Positions 15,718-24,478 of a stretch of DNA of 37,751 nt are shown here, piece by piece. The first letter of the stretch is position 1. The number at the start of each line of letters is the position of its first letter. The notes beneath the pieces were generated by a model that searched no databases, had not been told where the DNA came from, and saw only the letters and a program-made list of their open reading frames with translations. Origin of the DNA: a virus; IMG/VR virus record IMGVR_UViG_3300031825_000050, positions 1 through 37,751 of that record; one strand, 5' to 3'. Both the position numbers and the translations under genes were made by a program.

Positions 15718-17567
15718 CAGACCAGAACAGCCAGTTTTTCGCCATCCTCACGGCGGTAGGCGAGGCCAAGCAGGCCAATGCCGATGCCCTCGGCCTTGCC
15801 TGGAAGATCACCCAGATGGGCGTCGGCGACGCCAACGGCACCGACCCCATCCCGGATCGCCTGCAGACGGACTTGATCAACGAACGCCGGCGGGCACCGC
15901 TCAACAAGCTCGGCATCGACCCGGACAACGCCGCCATCATCGTCGCCGAGCAAGTCATCCCGGCCGATGTCGGCGGGTGGTGGATTCGCGAGATCGGCCT
16001 GTACGACGAGGACGGCGACCTGATCGCCGTGGGCAACTGCGCCCCCAGCTACAAGCCGCTGCTCAGCCAGGGCTCCACCCGTACCCAAGTGGTGCGGATG
16101 AGCCTGATCGTCAGCAGCGCCGCCACTGTGCAGCTGAAGATCGATCCCAGCGTGGTGCTGGCTACTCGACAGTATGTCGATACCGAATACTCGAAGAAGG
16201 TCAGCCGGGAAGGCGACAGCATGTCGGGCCCGCTGCGTGCAGACGCCGGCGTGCGGGCCAAGAAGGGGCTGCCGGAAAACGATGCCTCGAATCTGGGGTA
16301 TTCCTTCGAGACCGATGGCGATACCGGCCTCTTCGCCGATATCGGTGATACCGAGACGACCGGCAGCGACCTCGTCCTCATGGTCGATGGGCACGAGCTG
16401 GCACGTTTCGGCGACGGAGGAACGGTCATTCCCGATGCCTCGCTGCCCGGAACCCCCTCGGCGCCGACAGCGCCTCCCGGTACCCATAGCCTGCAACTGG
16501 CCAATACGGCATTCGTGCAGGAGACGCTCTCCACCGCTCTGCGCTGGACGATCGTGCCCAGTGGCTACGTCGCCCGCGCGGGTGACCGGATCACCCTCAA
16601 TAACCGCGTGGATTCCCCCTCGGTACTCCTGCCCGAAGCACCGCTCTTCGGCGACGAGATACAGCTGATGCCGTACCCCTTCACGCAATACAGCCGGTTT
16701 CCCGTGACAGTTGATGGCAACGGGAAACCCATCATGGGCCTGAGCGAGACGATGGCCATCAACGAGGACAATGTCATGTGTTCCTGCAAGTTTCTGGGCA
16801 AGCTCTGGGGCTGGGTCGTCGAAAAAATGGGCCACTCGGGTAACTCGTTCACCCTCGACAACTACACGGCGCGCGCCTACGGGCCCAACGCCATCCAGCG
16901 ATTCGACGCCCGCATCGTCAAAGGGGCGCCGCTGGTGATGATGGTGCATGGGGGCGGCTGGGTTTCGGGCGATCGGGCGGCGGCCAACCTGGCCAATGGG
17001 GCGTACATCCAGCGGTTCCCGGATCAGTATGGATTCGGCTTTGCGTCCATCGACTACACCCTGGCCGACGCCTCGAACCACTCCTACCCGGCCGCCGTCA
17101 ATGACGTGATTACTGCGGCGGACTATTTCAAGAACACGCTCGGCGTCACCGGCATCCATATCCTCGGCACGTCGGCCGGCGCCAACCTGGCCGCGCTGGC
17201 GGTGATCGCCAGGCCGGATCTGTTCTCGTCGTTCATCGGCTATTACGGCGCCTACGACCTGACGCAGCTGGGCGAATTCTCCGCCGACGTGCAGGCCGAT
17301 ATCGGCCTGTTCACCACCGACCCGGCCGCAGCCAGCCCAACGCGGCAGGCGGGTGCCTGGAGCACCCCGGCGCTGCTGATCCACGGCGATGCGGATACCA
17401 CGGTCCTTCCCAAGCAGAGTGCAGATTTTGGCGCCGCCATTGGCGTGAACCCCATCGTCGTCGCCGGGGCAGCCCATGCATTTCCGATCTTTGGCGACCC
17501 AGCCGGGACTCTGCCGACGCACGCCAAGGCCGTCTTCAATTTCATTGACCAGGTAACCGAGAAATGA
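15714..17567 (+). CDS. H: Tail fibre with C-terminal alpha/beta-hydrolase (esterase) domain
   Basis: A 617-residue fibre. Residues 1-150 are the conserved P2 gpH baseplate-binding domain (MTDQNSQFFAILTAVGEAKQ, GGWWIREIGLYDEDGDLIAV). A tail-fibre repeat GDSMSGPL lies at 167-174, followed by beta-rich linkers to about 380. Residues about 385-617 are unlike a normal fibre tip: HGGGW (412-416) is an oxyanion-hole motif, GTSAG (485-489) the nucleophile elbow with Ser487, HGDAD (557-561) the acid site (probably Asp561) and AAHAF (586-590) gives His588. This is a complete esterase/lipase triad of the HGGG class. It may remove O-acetyl or similar ester groups from O-antigen or capsule during adsorption; that substrate is inferred. 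Overlaps both neighbours by four bases. Confidence 0.92.
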   Translation: MTDQNSQFFAILTAVGEAKQANADALGLAWKITQMGVGDANGTDPIPDRLQTDLINERRRAPLNKLGIDPDNAAIIVAEQVIPADVGGWWIREIGLYDEDGDLIAVGNCAPSYKPLLSQGSTRTQVVRMSLIVSSAATVQLKIDPSVVLATRQYVDTEYSKKVSREGDSMSGPLRADAGVRAKKGLPENDASNLGYSFETDGDTGLFADIGDTETTGSDLVLMVDGHELARFGDGGTVIPDASLPGTPSAPTAPPGTHSLQLANTAFVQETLSTALRWTIVPSGYVARAGDRITLNNRVDSPSVLLPEAPLFGDEIQLMPYPFTQYSRFPVTVDGNGKPIMGLSETMAINEDNVMCSCKFLGKLWGWVVEKMGHSGNSFTLDNYTARAYGPNAIQRFDARIVKGAPLVMMVHGGGWVSGDRAAANLANGAYIQRFPDQYGFGFASIDYTLADASNHSYPAAVNDVITAADYFKNTLGVTGIHILGTSAGANLAALAVIARPDLFSSFIGYYGAYDLTQLGEFSADVQADIGLFTTDPAAASPTRQAGAWSTPALLIHGDADTTVLPKQSADFGAAIGVNPIVVAGAAHAFPIFGDPAGTLPTHAKAVFNFIDQVTEK

Positions 17568-18523
17568 GTCGATTCACCGATTTCTTTGGGGTGTCTGATT
17601 TTGGCGCTGGTGGCGGCAATATCTTTGCCGGAATCCGGCCGCCTAAATTCGCGTCGTTTGGGAATAGCGAGAACTTTTCCAAGTCCGGCAATTGGATGAC
17701 GGAGAACTTCGTCATTCCCAACCACCTCGGTTATATCCTCGGGATCAACTTCGGTTACAAAGTCACTGTCGCGACGTGGAACAACACGCTCGTCTGGTAC
17801 GTTACCGACGGGAGTCTGGGGGCAAACTCGGTAATTAGTGCCCTGATCTATAACCAGGTGCTGGATAAGTGGTACTTCTCCTCGACTGGCGCGTTTGTCG
17901 GCGTGTATGAGGTGAATATCCTGACCGGCGCTCGCACGTTGGTTACGCCTACCGTCCCCGCATTCCTGGCCCAAGCGTTTCCGACCTATGCCTGCCTCTC
18001 GTACTGCAATGCCGAAGGGCTCTATGAGTGGCGCGACGGCAATACCATCCGCAAATACTCCCAGAACTTCGTGGAGGTGCAGAATCGGGCGTTCGTCGCG
18101 GCGAATAACGTCAACGACGCGGCCTGGTACTACACCGAGGACTGCAAGATTCGGGCGCAGTCGATAACCAGCTGGAAGGGGCAGGGCACCTCGAACACCA
18201 CCACGGTGAACCCCGCCAGCCCTCGGCTACTGATCGAGCGCTACGGCAGTCGCCGGTTGGTCGATCTGACCGCGGAGATGGTCTTCAGCGCCAGAACCGA
18301 CGACCTATCTGCCTCGACTATGACGCCCATGGTGCCCACCATGTCGACCGGAGCGTTCCTGGGCAACGCAGTTCGACTCGGAGTGTACGCCCGAGATGTG
18401 AGCGTGATTGCCGACCCCTACCTTGTGGACCGCGTGGATTATGACCGCTGGCTGAGCGACGTCGCCGATGCACTGGGCATGCCGTCCGCACCGGCCTTCT
18501 ATGGAGACTGGACCAATGTCTAA
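17564..18523 (+). CDS. Unassigned tail-fibre-locus protein
   Basis: A 319-residue protein that I do not recognise. It starts MSRFTDFFGVSDFGAGGG and is rich in aromatic residues, Asn, Thr and Gly, with no membrane helix, in keeping with a beta-rich structural or receptor-binding protein. Base composition is lower in GC than the neighbours. Its ATG overlaps the fibre stop by four bases, and it in turn overlaps the next gene by eight. In P2 this position holds gpG, the fibre assembly chaperone, but this protein is too long and too different. A second adhesin or fibre tip is the most likely role, by position only. Confidence 0.75.
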   Translation: MSRFTDFFGVSDFGAGGGNIFAGIRPPKFASFGNSENFSKSGNWMTENFVIPNHLGYILGINFGYKVTVATWNNTLVWYVTDGSLGANSVISALIYNQVLDKWYFSSTGAFVGVYEVNILTGARTLVTPTVPAFLAQAFPTYACLSYCNAEGLYEWRDGNTIRKYSQNFVEVQNRAFVAANNVNDAAWYYTEDCKIRAQSITSWKGQGTSNTTTVNPASPRLLIERYGSRRLVDLTAEMVFSARTDDLSASTMTPMVPTMSTGAFLGNAVRLGVYARDVSVIADPYLVDRVDYDRWLSDVADALGMPSAPAFYGDWTNV

Positions 18524-18953
18524 ATTCGTTTCGTTCCCGCTGCAGCTTGACGGTGCGCGCATCGTTTATCCGGACGATATTTCGCGGTTCGCGGACACGG
18601 TCGTCGAGGGCGAGACGGTCCATGCCGTATATCTCGGTGCGCTGGATTTGCCCCCGTCCGACCATTTCCGCCAGCGCCTGCTCGCCAGCGTCATCGTCTC
18701 CATCAAGCAGGCCGCGTTCGTGGCGATCAACGAGCTCGACGGCGAGGGCGGCTGGCGTCGCCAGCGGGCCGACGACAAGAAGGCACTGGGGGACTCGACG
18801 CTTTTCGATCAGTTGCTCGCCAGTCGAGAGGCCATCCGCTCCCGCTCCAATGCCCTGGAGGCGGAAGTGGCGGCGATGACGTATGACGAGCTGCTGGCGT
18901 TCGATCCGCTGGCCGTCCTGCGGCAGGCCGCGGGACAACTGCTACCCGCCTGA
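18516..18953 (+). CDS. Unassigned protein at the gpG position (possible fibre chaperone)
   Basis: A 145-residue protein, mixed N-terminal half (FVSFPLQLDGARIVYPDDIS) and helical, charged C-terminal half (DQLLASREAIRSRSNALEAEV). The ATG at 18516 lies inside the end of the previous gene; the in-frame opening to 18468 is not needed. It is the last gene before the FI promoter, where P2 encodes tail fibre assembly protein G, so an assembly or chaperone role is plausible. I find no motif that proves it. Confidence 0.72.
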   Translation: MSKFVSFPLQLDGARIVYPDDISRFADTVVEGETVHAVYLGALDLPPSDHFRQRLLASVIVSIKQAAFVAINELDGEGGWRRQRADDKKALGDSTLFDQLLASREAIRSRSNALEAEVAAMTYDELLAFDPLAVLRQAAGQLLPA

Positions 18954-18956
18954 TCC

Positions 18957-18975
18957 TGTAGCGCCTGCCGCTACA
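18957..18975 (+). promoter_or_regulatory. Ogr/Delta-type late activator site before FI
   Basis: TGTAGCGCCTGCCGCTACA differs from the other two copies by one base in the central spacer, with both 7-bp arms kept and the same ACCCCCGC downstream. It lies 78 bases before the sheath gene, at the place of P2 promoter PF. Confidence 0.82.
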
Positions 18976-19052
18976 ACCCCCGCCGCTGGTCGGCGCCTCT
19001 CGCGCGCGACACCCTGCGCAGGACTCAACCCCCTGCGCAGGAGTTGCCAGCA

Positions 19053-20246
19053 ATGGCCGCAACCGATTTCCAACATGGCGTGCGCGTCCTCGAAGTCAAC
19101 GAGGGCAGCCGCCCGATCCGCACCGTCTCCACCGCCATCGTCGGCCTGATCTGCACCGGCTCCGACGCCGATGCGGCGATGTTCCCCCTGGATACGCCGG
19201 TCCTGGTCACCGACGTGCTCACCGCCGCCGGCAAGGCCGGCACCCTCGGCACCCTGGCCCAGAGCCTGGACGCCATCGCCGACCAGGCCAGCCCGGTCAC
19301 CGTGGTGGTGCGCGTGGCGGACGGGGAGGGCGCCGACGCCGCCGCGAAGGAAGCCGACCAGACCACCAAGCTGATCGGCGGCGTCACCGCCTCCGGCCAG
19401 TACACCGGCATGAAGGCCCTGCTCGCGGCCGAGGCCCAGCTCGGCGTCAAGCCGCGCATCCTCGGCGTGCCCGGGCTGGATAGCCAGGCCGTCACCACCG
19501 AACTGATTCCCATCGCCCAGAAGCTGCGCGGCTTCGTCTACGCCAACGCCTGGGACTGCCAGACCGTCGCCGAGGCCATTGCCTACCGCGCCAACTTCAG
19601 CGCCCGCGAACTGATGCTGATCTGGCCCGACTTCCTCGCCTGGGACACCACGGCCAACGCCGCCGAGCAGGCGGCCGCCGTCGCCCGCGCCCTCGGCCTG
19701 CGCGCCCAGATCGACCAGCAGACCGGCTGGCACAAGACCCTGTCCAACGTCCCGGTCAACGGCGTCACCGGCCTGTCCAAGGACATCTACTGGGACCTGC
19801 AGAACCCCGACACCGACGCCGGCCTGCTCAACGCCAGCGAGGTCACCACCCTGATCCGCCGCGACGGCTTCCGCTTCTGGGGCTCGCGCACCTGCTCGGC
19901 CGACCCGCTGTTCGCCTTCGAGAACTACACCCGCACCGCCCAGGTGCTGGCCGACACCATGGCCGAGGCGCAGTTCTGGGCGGTGGACAAGCCCATGTAT
20001 CCGTCCCTGGTGCGCGACATCGTCGAGGGCATCAACGCCAAGTTCCGCGAGCTGACCCGCCTGGGCTACCTGCTGGGTGGCGAGGCCTGGTACGACGAGG
20101 CTGCCAACGACGCCACCACCCTCAAGGCCGGGCGGCTGATCCTCGACTACGACTACACCCCGGTGCCGCCGCTCGAAGACCTGACCCTGCGCCAACGCAT
20201 CACCGACCGCTACCTGCTGACCTTCGCCAGCCAGGTCAACGGCTGA
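19053..20246 (+). CDS. FI: Tail sheath protein (P2 gpFI-like)
   Basis: A 397-residue contractile sheath subunit (P2 gpFI 396). The N-terminal DFQHGVRVLEVNEGSRPIRT, the central KPRILGVPGLD and the C-terminal DLTLRQRITDRYLLTFASQV are typical. The sheath contracts to push the tube through the envelope. GCAGGAG lies nine bases before ATG 19053; a TTG nine bases upstream is in frame but unlikely. First gene of the FI-D operon. Confidence 0.96.
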   Translation: MAATDFQHGVRVLEVNEGSRPIRTVSTAIVGLICTGSDADAAMFPLDTPVLVTDVLTAAGKAGTLGTLAQSLDAIADQASPVTVVVRVADGEGADAAAKEADQTTKLIGGVTASGQYTGMKALLAAEAQLGVKPRILGVPGLDSQAVTTELIPIAQKLRGFVYANAWDCQTVAEAIAYRANFSARELMLIWPDFLAWDTTANAAEQAAAVARALGLRAQIDQQTGWHKTLSNVPVNGVTGLSKDIYWDLQNPDTDAGLLNASEVTTLIRRDGFRFWGSRTCSADPLFAFENYTRTAQVLADTMAEAQFWAVDKPMYPSLVRDIVEGINAKFRELTRLGYLLGGEAWYDEAANDATTLKAGRLILDYDYTPVPPLEDLTLRQRITDRYLLTFASQVNG

Positions 20247-20291
20247 CCCATTCACCCGCGCGGCGCCGGCCGCGCCTAGGAGAGCGCCCCC

Positions 20292-20807
20292 ATGGCCCTG
20301 CCCAAGAAGCTCAAGCACCTGAACCTGTTCAACGACGGCAACAGCTACCTCGGCGTCGTCGGCTCCGTCACCCTGCCCAAGCTGGGTCGCAAGCTGGAGT
20401 CGTTCCGCGGCGGCGGCATGGACGGCCCGGTCAAGGTCGACCTGGGCCACAGCGACGACGGCCTCCAGCTGGAGTGGACCCTCGGCGGCTGGGATCTGAC
20501 CCTCCTCAAGCAGTTCGGCATGGTCAAGGCCGACGGCGTGCAGCTGCGTTTCGCCGGCTCCGTGCAGCGCGACGACACCGGCGAGGTCAGCGCGGTGGAA
20601 GTGGTCGTGCGTGGCCGGCACGAGGAGATCGACTTCGGCGACGCCAAGCCCGGCGAGGATACCGAGCACAAGATCACCACCACCTGCACCTACTACAAGC
20701 TCAGCGTCGACAACGAGCCGATCGTCGAGATCGACCTGCTCAACTTCGTCTTCATCGTGGACGGCGAGGACCTGCTCGCCGAGCACCGCACCGCCCTCGG
20801 CATTTGA
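20292..20807 (+). CDS. FII: Tail tube protein (P2 gpFII-like)
   Basis: A 171-residue tube subunit (P2 gpFII 172). PKKLKHLNLFNDGNSYLGVV at the start and GRHEEIDFGDAKPGEDTEHK in the second half are strongly characteristic. It polymerises into the inner tube around the tape measure. AGGAGAG precedes the ATG. Confidence 0.96.
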   Translation: MALPKKLKHLNLFNDGNSYLGVVGSVTLPKLGRKLESFRGGGMDGPVKVDLGHSDDGLQLEWTLGGWDLTLLKQFGMVKADGVQLRFAGSVQRDDTGEVSAVEVVVRGRHEEIDFGDAKPGEDTEHKITTTCTYYKLSVDNEPIVEIDLLNFVFIVDGEDLLAEHRTALGI

Positions 20808-20869
20808 ACCCAGGTGCCGGCCGTCGCCGGCGTCCTTTCCCTCTCAGCACTACCACCAGGAGTAGCACC

Positions 20870-21172
20870 ATGACCCAACCGACCTACAGCGATCCCATCG
20901 TCCTCGAACAACCGGTCAAGCGCGGCGAGCAGCAGATCGCCGAGATCACCCTGCGCAAACCCGCTGCCGGCGAGCTGCGCGGGCTCAAGCTGGCCGACCT
21001 GATCAACGGCGACGTCAGCGCCACCATCCGCCTGGTTCCGCGCATCAGCCAGCCGAGCCTCACCGAGCCGGAGGTCGCCGCGCTGGACATCGCCGACCTG
21101 CTGGCCTGCGCGGACGCCGTCGCTTTTTTCTTGCAGAAGAAGCCGGCAACCACGGCCTCCCCCGAAGCGTAG
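20870..21172 (+). CDS. E: Tail assembly protein E (P2 gpE-like)
   Basis: A 100-residue tail assembly chaperone (P2 gpE about 91) with PIVLEQPVKRGEQQIAEITL and RKPAAGELRGLKLADL. It is made in excess over the frameshifted E+E' form and both help build the tape measure-tube complex. CAGGAG lies upstream of the ATG. The run of T at 21124-21129 near its end is the slippery site for the extended product. Confidence 0.93.
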   Translation: MTQPTYSDPIVLEQPVKRGEQQIAEITLRKPAAGELRGLKLADLINGDVSATIRLVPRISQPSLTEPEVAALDIADLLACADAVAFFLQKKPATTASPEA

Positions 21173-21309
21173 ACGAGGCGATGGCGGACATCGCCCTGGT
21201 CTTCCACTGGGGACCGGAGACGATGGCCGCCATGCCCCTGCCCGAACTGATGGACTGGCGCGAGCGCGCCCGAGAACGATGGGAACTCATGCATGGCGCG
21301 GGATCTTAG
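20870..21309 (+). CDS. E+E': E+E' fusion made by programmed -1 frameshift
   Basis: The heptamer T TTT TTC at 21124-21130 lies in the E frame as codons TTT TTC. Slipping back one base joins E to an overlapping open frame that continues with AEEAGNHGLPRSVDEAMADI and ends at 21309. The extension has the E' signature (DIALVFHW and LPELMDWRERARERWE). This reproduces the P2 E/E' arrangement (P2 uses T TTT TTG). The fused product would be about 146 residues. The frames were checked by position (E in frame 2, E' in frame 1). The end overlaps the T start by 17 bases. Confidence 0.9.
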
Positions 21310-24031
21310 CCTCAAGGTCAACCTCAAGGCCCTGGACAACGCCACCAAGCCGATGCGCTCGGTGCTCGCCGGCGCGCAGGGCCTGGGCCGCGCCCTGCGC
21401 GACACCCGCGACGAACTCAAGGGCCTGCAGGCCCGGCAGAAGGACGTCTCCAGCTTCCGCAGCCTGAAGAGCGAGAGCGAGCGGACCGGCGCCGCCCTGC
21501 AGGCCAACCGCGACAAGATCCGCCAGCTCTCCCGGGAGCTGGCCAATACCGAAGCGCCGACCAAGGCGCTCAGCAAGGCGTTCCAGAGCGCGGTGCGCGA
21601 GGGCCAGACGCTCAAGCAGAAGCTCGGCGAACAGCAGCGCCAGTTGCAGTCGCTGCGCGACGAACTGGGCCAGGCGGGCGTTGCCTTCCAATCGCTGGAC
21701 GGCAAGCTCAGAGGCCTGAACCCGAGCGAAGGCCTGGCCGCCTACGAAAAGGCGCTCCGCCAGCAGATCGACAGCGCCAACCGCAGCATCGAAGACCAGG
21801 AGCGGCGCCTCAAGCGCCTGACCATCCAGCAGCAGCGCCTGGCCAAGGCCCGTGACGCCCACGCCAGAACCCAGGGGCTGGCCGGCAGCATGGCCGCCAC
21901 CGGCGCCGGCGGGGTGGCCTCCGGCAGCGGCATCCTCTACACCGGCATGCGGCTGATCGACCCGCAGCTCGCCGCCCAGCAGCAGGGTTCGCGGATCGCC
22001 GCGCAGAACGGCGAGGCGGGCAAGGCCGGGCAGTACACCGGCATCGTCCGGCGCATGCGCGCCGACGGCGTGAGCGGCGACACCGCAGCCATCGGCGAGG
22101 CCGTCTCCGCGACCAGCAGCACCCTGCGGGCCCTGGGCAAGGTCAGCGACGCGGAGCTGGAGCGCGCCTCGCGCAAGGCGCTCGACCTGGCCACCGTCAT
22201 GGGCGGCGACCTGGCCGAGCAGGTGCAGACGGTCGGCATCCTCATGAAGAACGGCCTGGCGGCCAACAGCGACCAGGCCTTCGACCTGCTGACCCGTGGG
22301 CTGCAGCAGGTCTCGACGCAGATGCGCGGCGAGATGCCGGAGATCCTCCATGAGTATTCCACCCACTTCCGCAACATGGGCTTCAGTGGCCAGGAGACCA
22401 TGAGCCTGCTGGTGGACATGGCCAAGCAGGGCAAGTACGCCCTGGACAAGACCGGCGACGCCATCAAGGAATTCAGCATCCGCGGCTCGGACATGTCGAA
22501 GAAGAGCCAGGAGGCCTACAAGACCATCGGCCTTGATGCGCAGAAAATGTCGGATGCAATCGCCAGCGGTGGCCCCAAGGCGCGCGAAGCCCTGGCGAAA
22601 ACGGCCAAGGGCCTGCTAGCCATCAAGAGCCCGGCGGACCGGGCCAATGCCGCCATCGCCCTGTTCGGCACGCCGGTGGAGGACCTCTCCATCGACCAGA
22701 TCCCCGCCTTCCTCAAGGCGCTGGCGGGCGGCACCGATCACCTGGGCCGGTTCGAGGGCGCGGCCGACCAACTCGGCACCACCCTGCGCGACAACCTGAG
22801 CGGCGACATCGCCCGGCTCTCCGGGGCCTGGAGCGAGCTGGGGTCCTCGCTGATGGAGAGCCAGGACGGCGCACTGCGGTCTCTCGTCCAGACCATCACC
22901 GGCCTGGTCACGGGGATGAAGAGCTGGGCGGCCGAGCATCCGGTGCTGACCGGTCACATCGTCAAGACCGCCCTCGGTCTCGGCCTGCTGATGGCGCTCG
23001 GCGGCGGCCTCACCCTGGTACTCGGCAGCATCCTCGGTCCGCTGGCCATGGTCCGCTACGGCATGATGCTGTTCGGCATCCGCAGCCTGGGCCTGGCCGG
23101 CACACTGACTAGCCTGGCCCGCACCGCGCTGCCGCTGGTGGCCCAGGGCATCCAGCTGGTCGGCCGGGCCCTGTTGATGAACCCCATCGGTTTGGCCGTC
23201 ACCGCCATCGCCGGCGGCGCCTTCCTGATCTGGCAGAACTGGGAAACCCTGGGGCCGAAGTTCAAGGCGATATGGGCCGAGATCCAGCTCGCCGGCACCC
23301 TGACCATGGACTGGTTCGCCGGCCTGCCGGCCCGCTTCGTCCAGCTCGGCGGCGATATCCTGCGCGGCCTGGCCAGCGGCATCACCGGCGCCCTCGGCAG
23401 CGTCAAGGAGGCCGTCGTCGGCGCCGGGGAGGGCGCCATCGGCTGGTTCAAGGAGAAGCTCGGCATCCACTCGCCGTCGCGGGTGTTCGCCGAGCTGGGC
23501 GGCTACACCATGGCCGGACTCGAGCAGGGCATCCAGACCGGGCAGAAGAACCCGTTCGCCGCCCTGGACCAGACCGCCCAGGGCATGGCGCAGAAGGGGC
23601 AGGCGATTGCCGATGCCAACCCCTTCGCCGCCCTGGACGGCGCTGCCCAGGCCGCGCCCAAGCTGGCCGGCGCCGGCAATCCTTTTGCCGCGCTGGACTC
23701 GGCTGCCAAGGCCGCGCCCAAGGTGGCCAGCTCCGGCAATCCCTTCGCCGCGCTGGACTCGGCTGCCAAGGCCGCGCCCAAGGCGGCCAGCGCCGGCAAC
23801 CCCTTCGCCGCGCTGGGCCGTCAGCCGCCGGCGGTCGACAACCGACCGGCCCTGGCTGCGGCCCGTCCCGCCGCGGCGCCGGCCGCGGGCGGCAACACCT
23901 ACAACATCACCGTCCACGCTACGCCGGGCATGGACCCGCAAGCGATCGGCCGCGCCGTCGCCGCCGAGCTGGACCGCCGCGAACGCTCGCAGCAGGCCAG
24001 CACCCGCAGCGCGCTCTACGACCGGGAGTGA
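21293..24031 (+). CDS. T: Tail tape measure protein (P2 gpT-like)
   Basis: A 912-residue protein (P2 gpT about 815). Residues 1-200 are coiled coil (TKPMRSVLAGAQGLGRALRD, many Gln/Arg/Glu heptads). The middle (about 220-500) is the conserved tape measure core, and hydrophobic segments follow around 560-640 (GLGLLMALGGGLTLVLGSIL). A classical KEKLGIHSPSRVF motif lies near residue 730. The last part contains five NPFAAL repeats. It sets tail length and is ejected with the DNA. The ATG lies within the end of E'. Confidence 0.95.
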   Translation: MARDLSLKVNLKALDNATKPMRSVLAGAQGLGRALRDTRDELKGLQARQKDVSSFRSLKSESERTGAALQANRDKIRQLSRELANTEAPTKALSKAFQSAVREGQTLKQKLGEQQRQLQSLRDELGQAGVAFQSLDGKLRGLNPSEGLAAYEKALRQQIDSANRSIEDQERRLKRLTIQQQRLAKARDAHARTQGLAGSMAATGAGGVASGSGILYTGMRLIDPQLAAQQQGSRIAAQNGEAGKAGQYTGIVRRMRADGVSGDTAAIGEAVSATSSTLRALGKVSDAELERASRKALDLATVMGGDLAEQVQTVGILMKNGLAANSDQAFDLLTRGLQQVSTQMRGEMPEILHEYSTHFRNMGFSGQETMSLLVDMAKQGKYALDKTGDAIKEFSIRGSDMSKKSQEAYKTIGLDAQKMSDAIASGGPKAREALAKTAKGLLAIKSPADRANAAIALFGTPVEDLSIDQIPAFLKALAGGTDHLGRFEGAADQLGTTLRDNLSGDIARLSGAWSELGSSLMESQDGALRSLVQTITGLVTGMKSWAAEHPVLTGHIVKTALGLGLLMALGGGLTLVLGSILGPLAMVRYGMMLFGIRSLGLAGTLTSLARTALPLVAQGIQLVGRALLMNPIGLAVTAIAGGAFLIWQNWETLGPKFKAIWAEIQLAGTLTMDWFAGLPARFVQLGGDILRGLASGITGALGSVKEAVVGAGEGAIGWFKEKLGIHSPSRVFAELGGYTMAGLEQGIQTGQKNPFAALDQTAQGMAQKGQAIADANPFAALDGAAQAAPKLAGAGNPFAALDSAAKAAPKVASSGNPFAALDSAAKAAPKAASAGNPFAALGRQPPAVDNRPALAAARPAAAPAAGGNTYNITVHATPGMDPQAIGRAVAAELDRRERSQQASTRSALYDRE
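23549..23818 (+). repeat. 60-bp tandem repeat within the tape measure gene
   Basis: Five copies of a unit encoding NPFAAL start at 23549, 23618, 23678, 23738 and 23798. The last three intervals are exactly 60 bp (20 residues) and the first is 69. The units from 23678 on are nearly identical at the DNA level, pointing to recent duplication. The reading frame is kept throughout. Confidence 0.9.
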
Positions 24032-24037
24032 CCCGCC

Positions 24038-24478
24038 ATGATGATGGCCCTCGGCATGTTCGTCTTCAGCCTGGAGACCCTGGCCTATCAGGAGTTCCAG
24101 CGCCAGACCCAATGGCGCCACGGCTCAACCAGCCGCATCGGCACCAACCCGGCGCGCCAGTACCTCGGGCGCGGCGACGACACCATCACCCTGCCGGGCG
24201 TGCTTCTCCCGGCCCTGGCCGGCACGCCCACCAGCCTGGACGTGCTGCGCGACATGGCCGACAGCGGCAAGGCCTGGGCCCTGGTGGAGGGCACCGGGCG
24301 CGTCTACGGCGCCTGGATCATCGAATCCCTCAGCGAGACCCGCACGCTGTTCTTTCCCGACGGCGCCGCTCGCCGCATCGAGTTCACCCTGACGCTCCAG
24401 CGCATCGACGACGACCGAGTCGACCTGCTCGGCAACCTCGCCGGCAGCGCCGGAAACCTGCTGGGGTGGATGCTATGA
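24038..24478 (+). CDS. U: Tail protein U (P2 gpU-like)
   Basis: A 146-residue protein (P2 gpU about 159), a tail tube terminus or hub-associated protein. GMFVFSLETLAYQEFQRQTQ, ARQYLGRGDDTITLPGVLLP and the EFTLTLQRIDDD block are typical. It starts six bases after T, and its stop overlaps the D start by four bases. Confidence 0.95.
   Translation: MMMALGMFVFSLETLAYQEFQRQTQWRHGSTSRIGTNPARQYLGRGDDTITLPGVLLPALAGTPTSLDVLRDMADSGKAWALVEGTGRVYGAWIIESLSETRTLFFPDGAARRIEFTLTLQRIDDDRVDLLGNLAGSAGNLLGWML

Noticed and set aside
18942-20786. 614-residue minus-strand open frame
   Set aside because: Antisense to FI and FII and crosses the FI promoter; no ribosome binding site and shadow-like composition.
23549-23818. 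CRISPR-like periodic repeat
   Set aside because: The 60-bp period is a continuous in-frame coding repeat without unique spacers.
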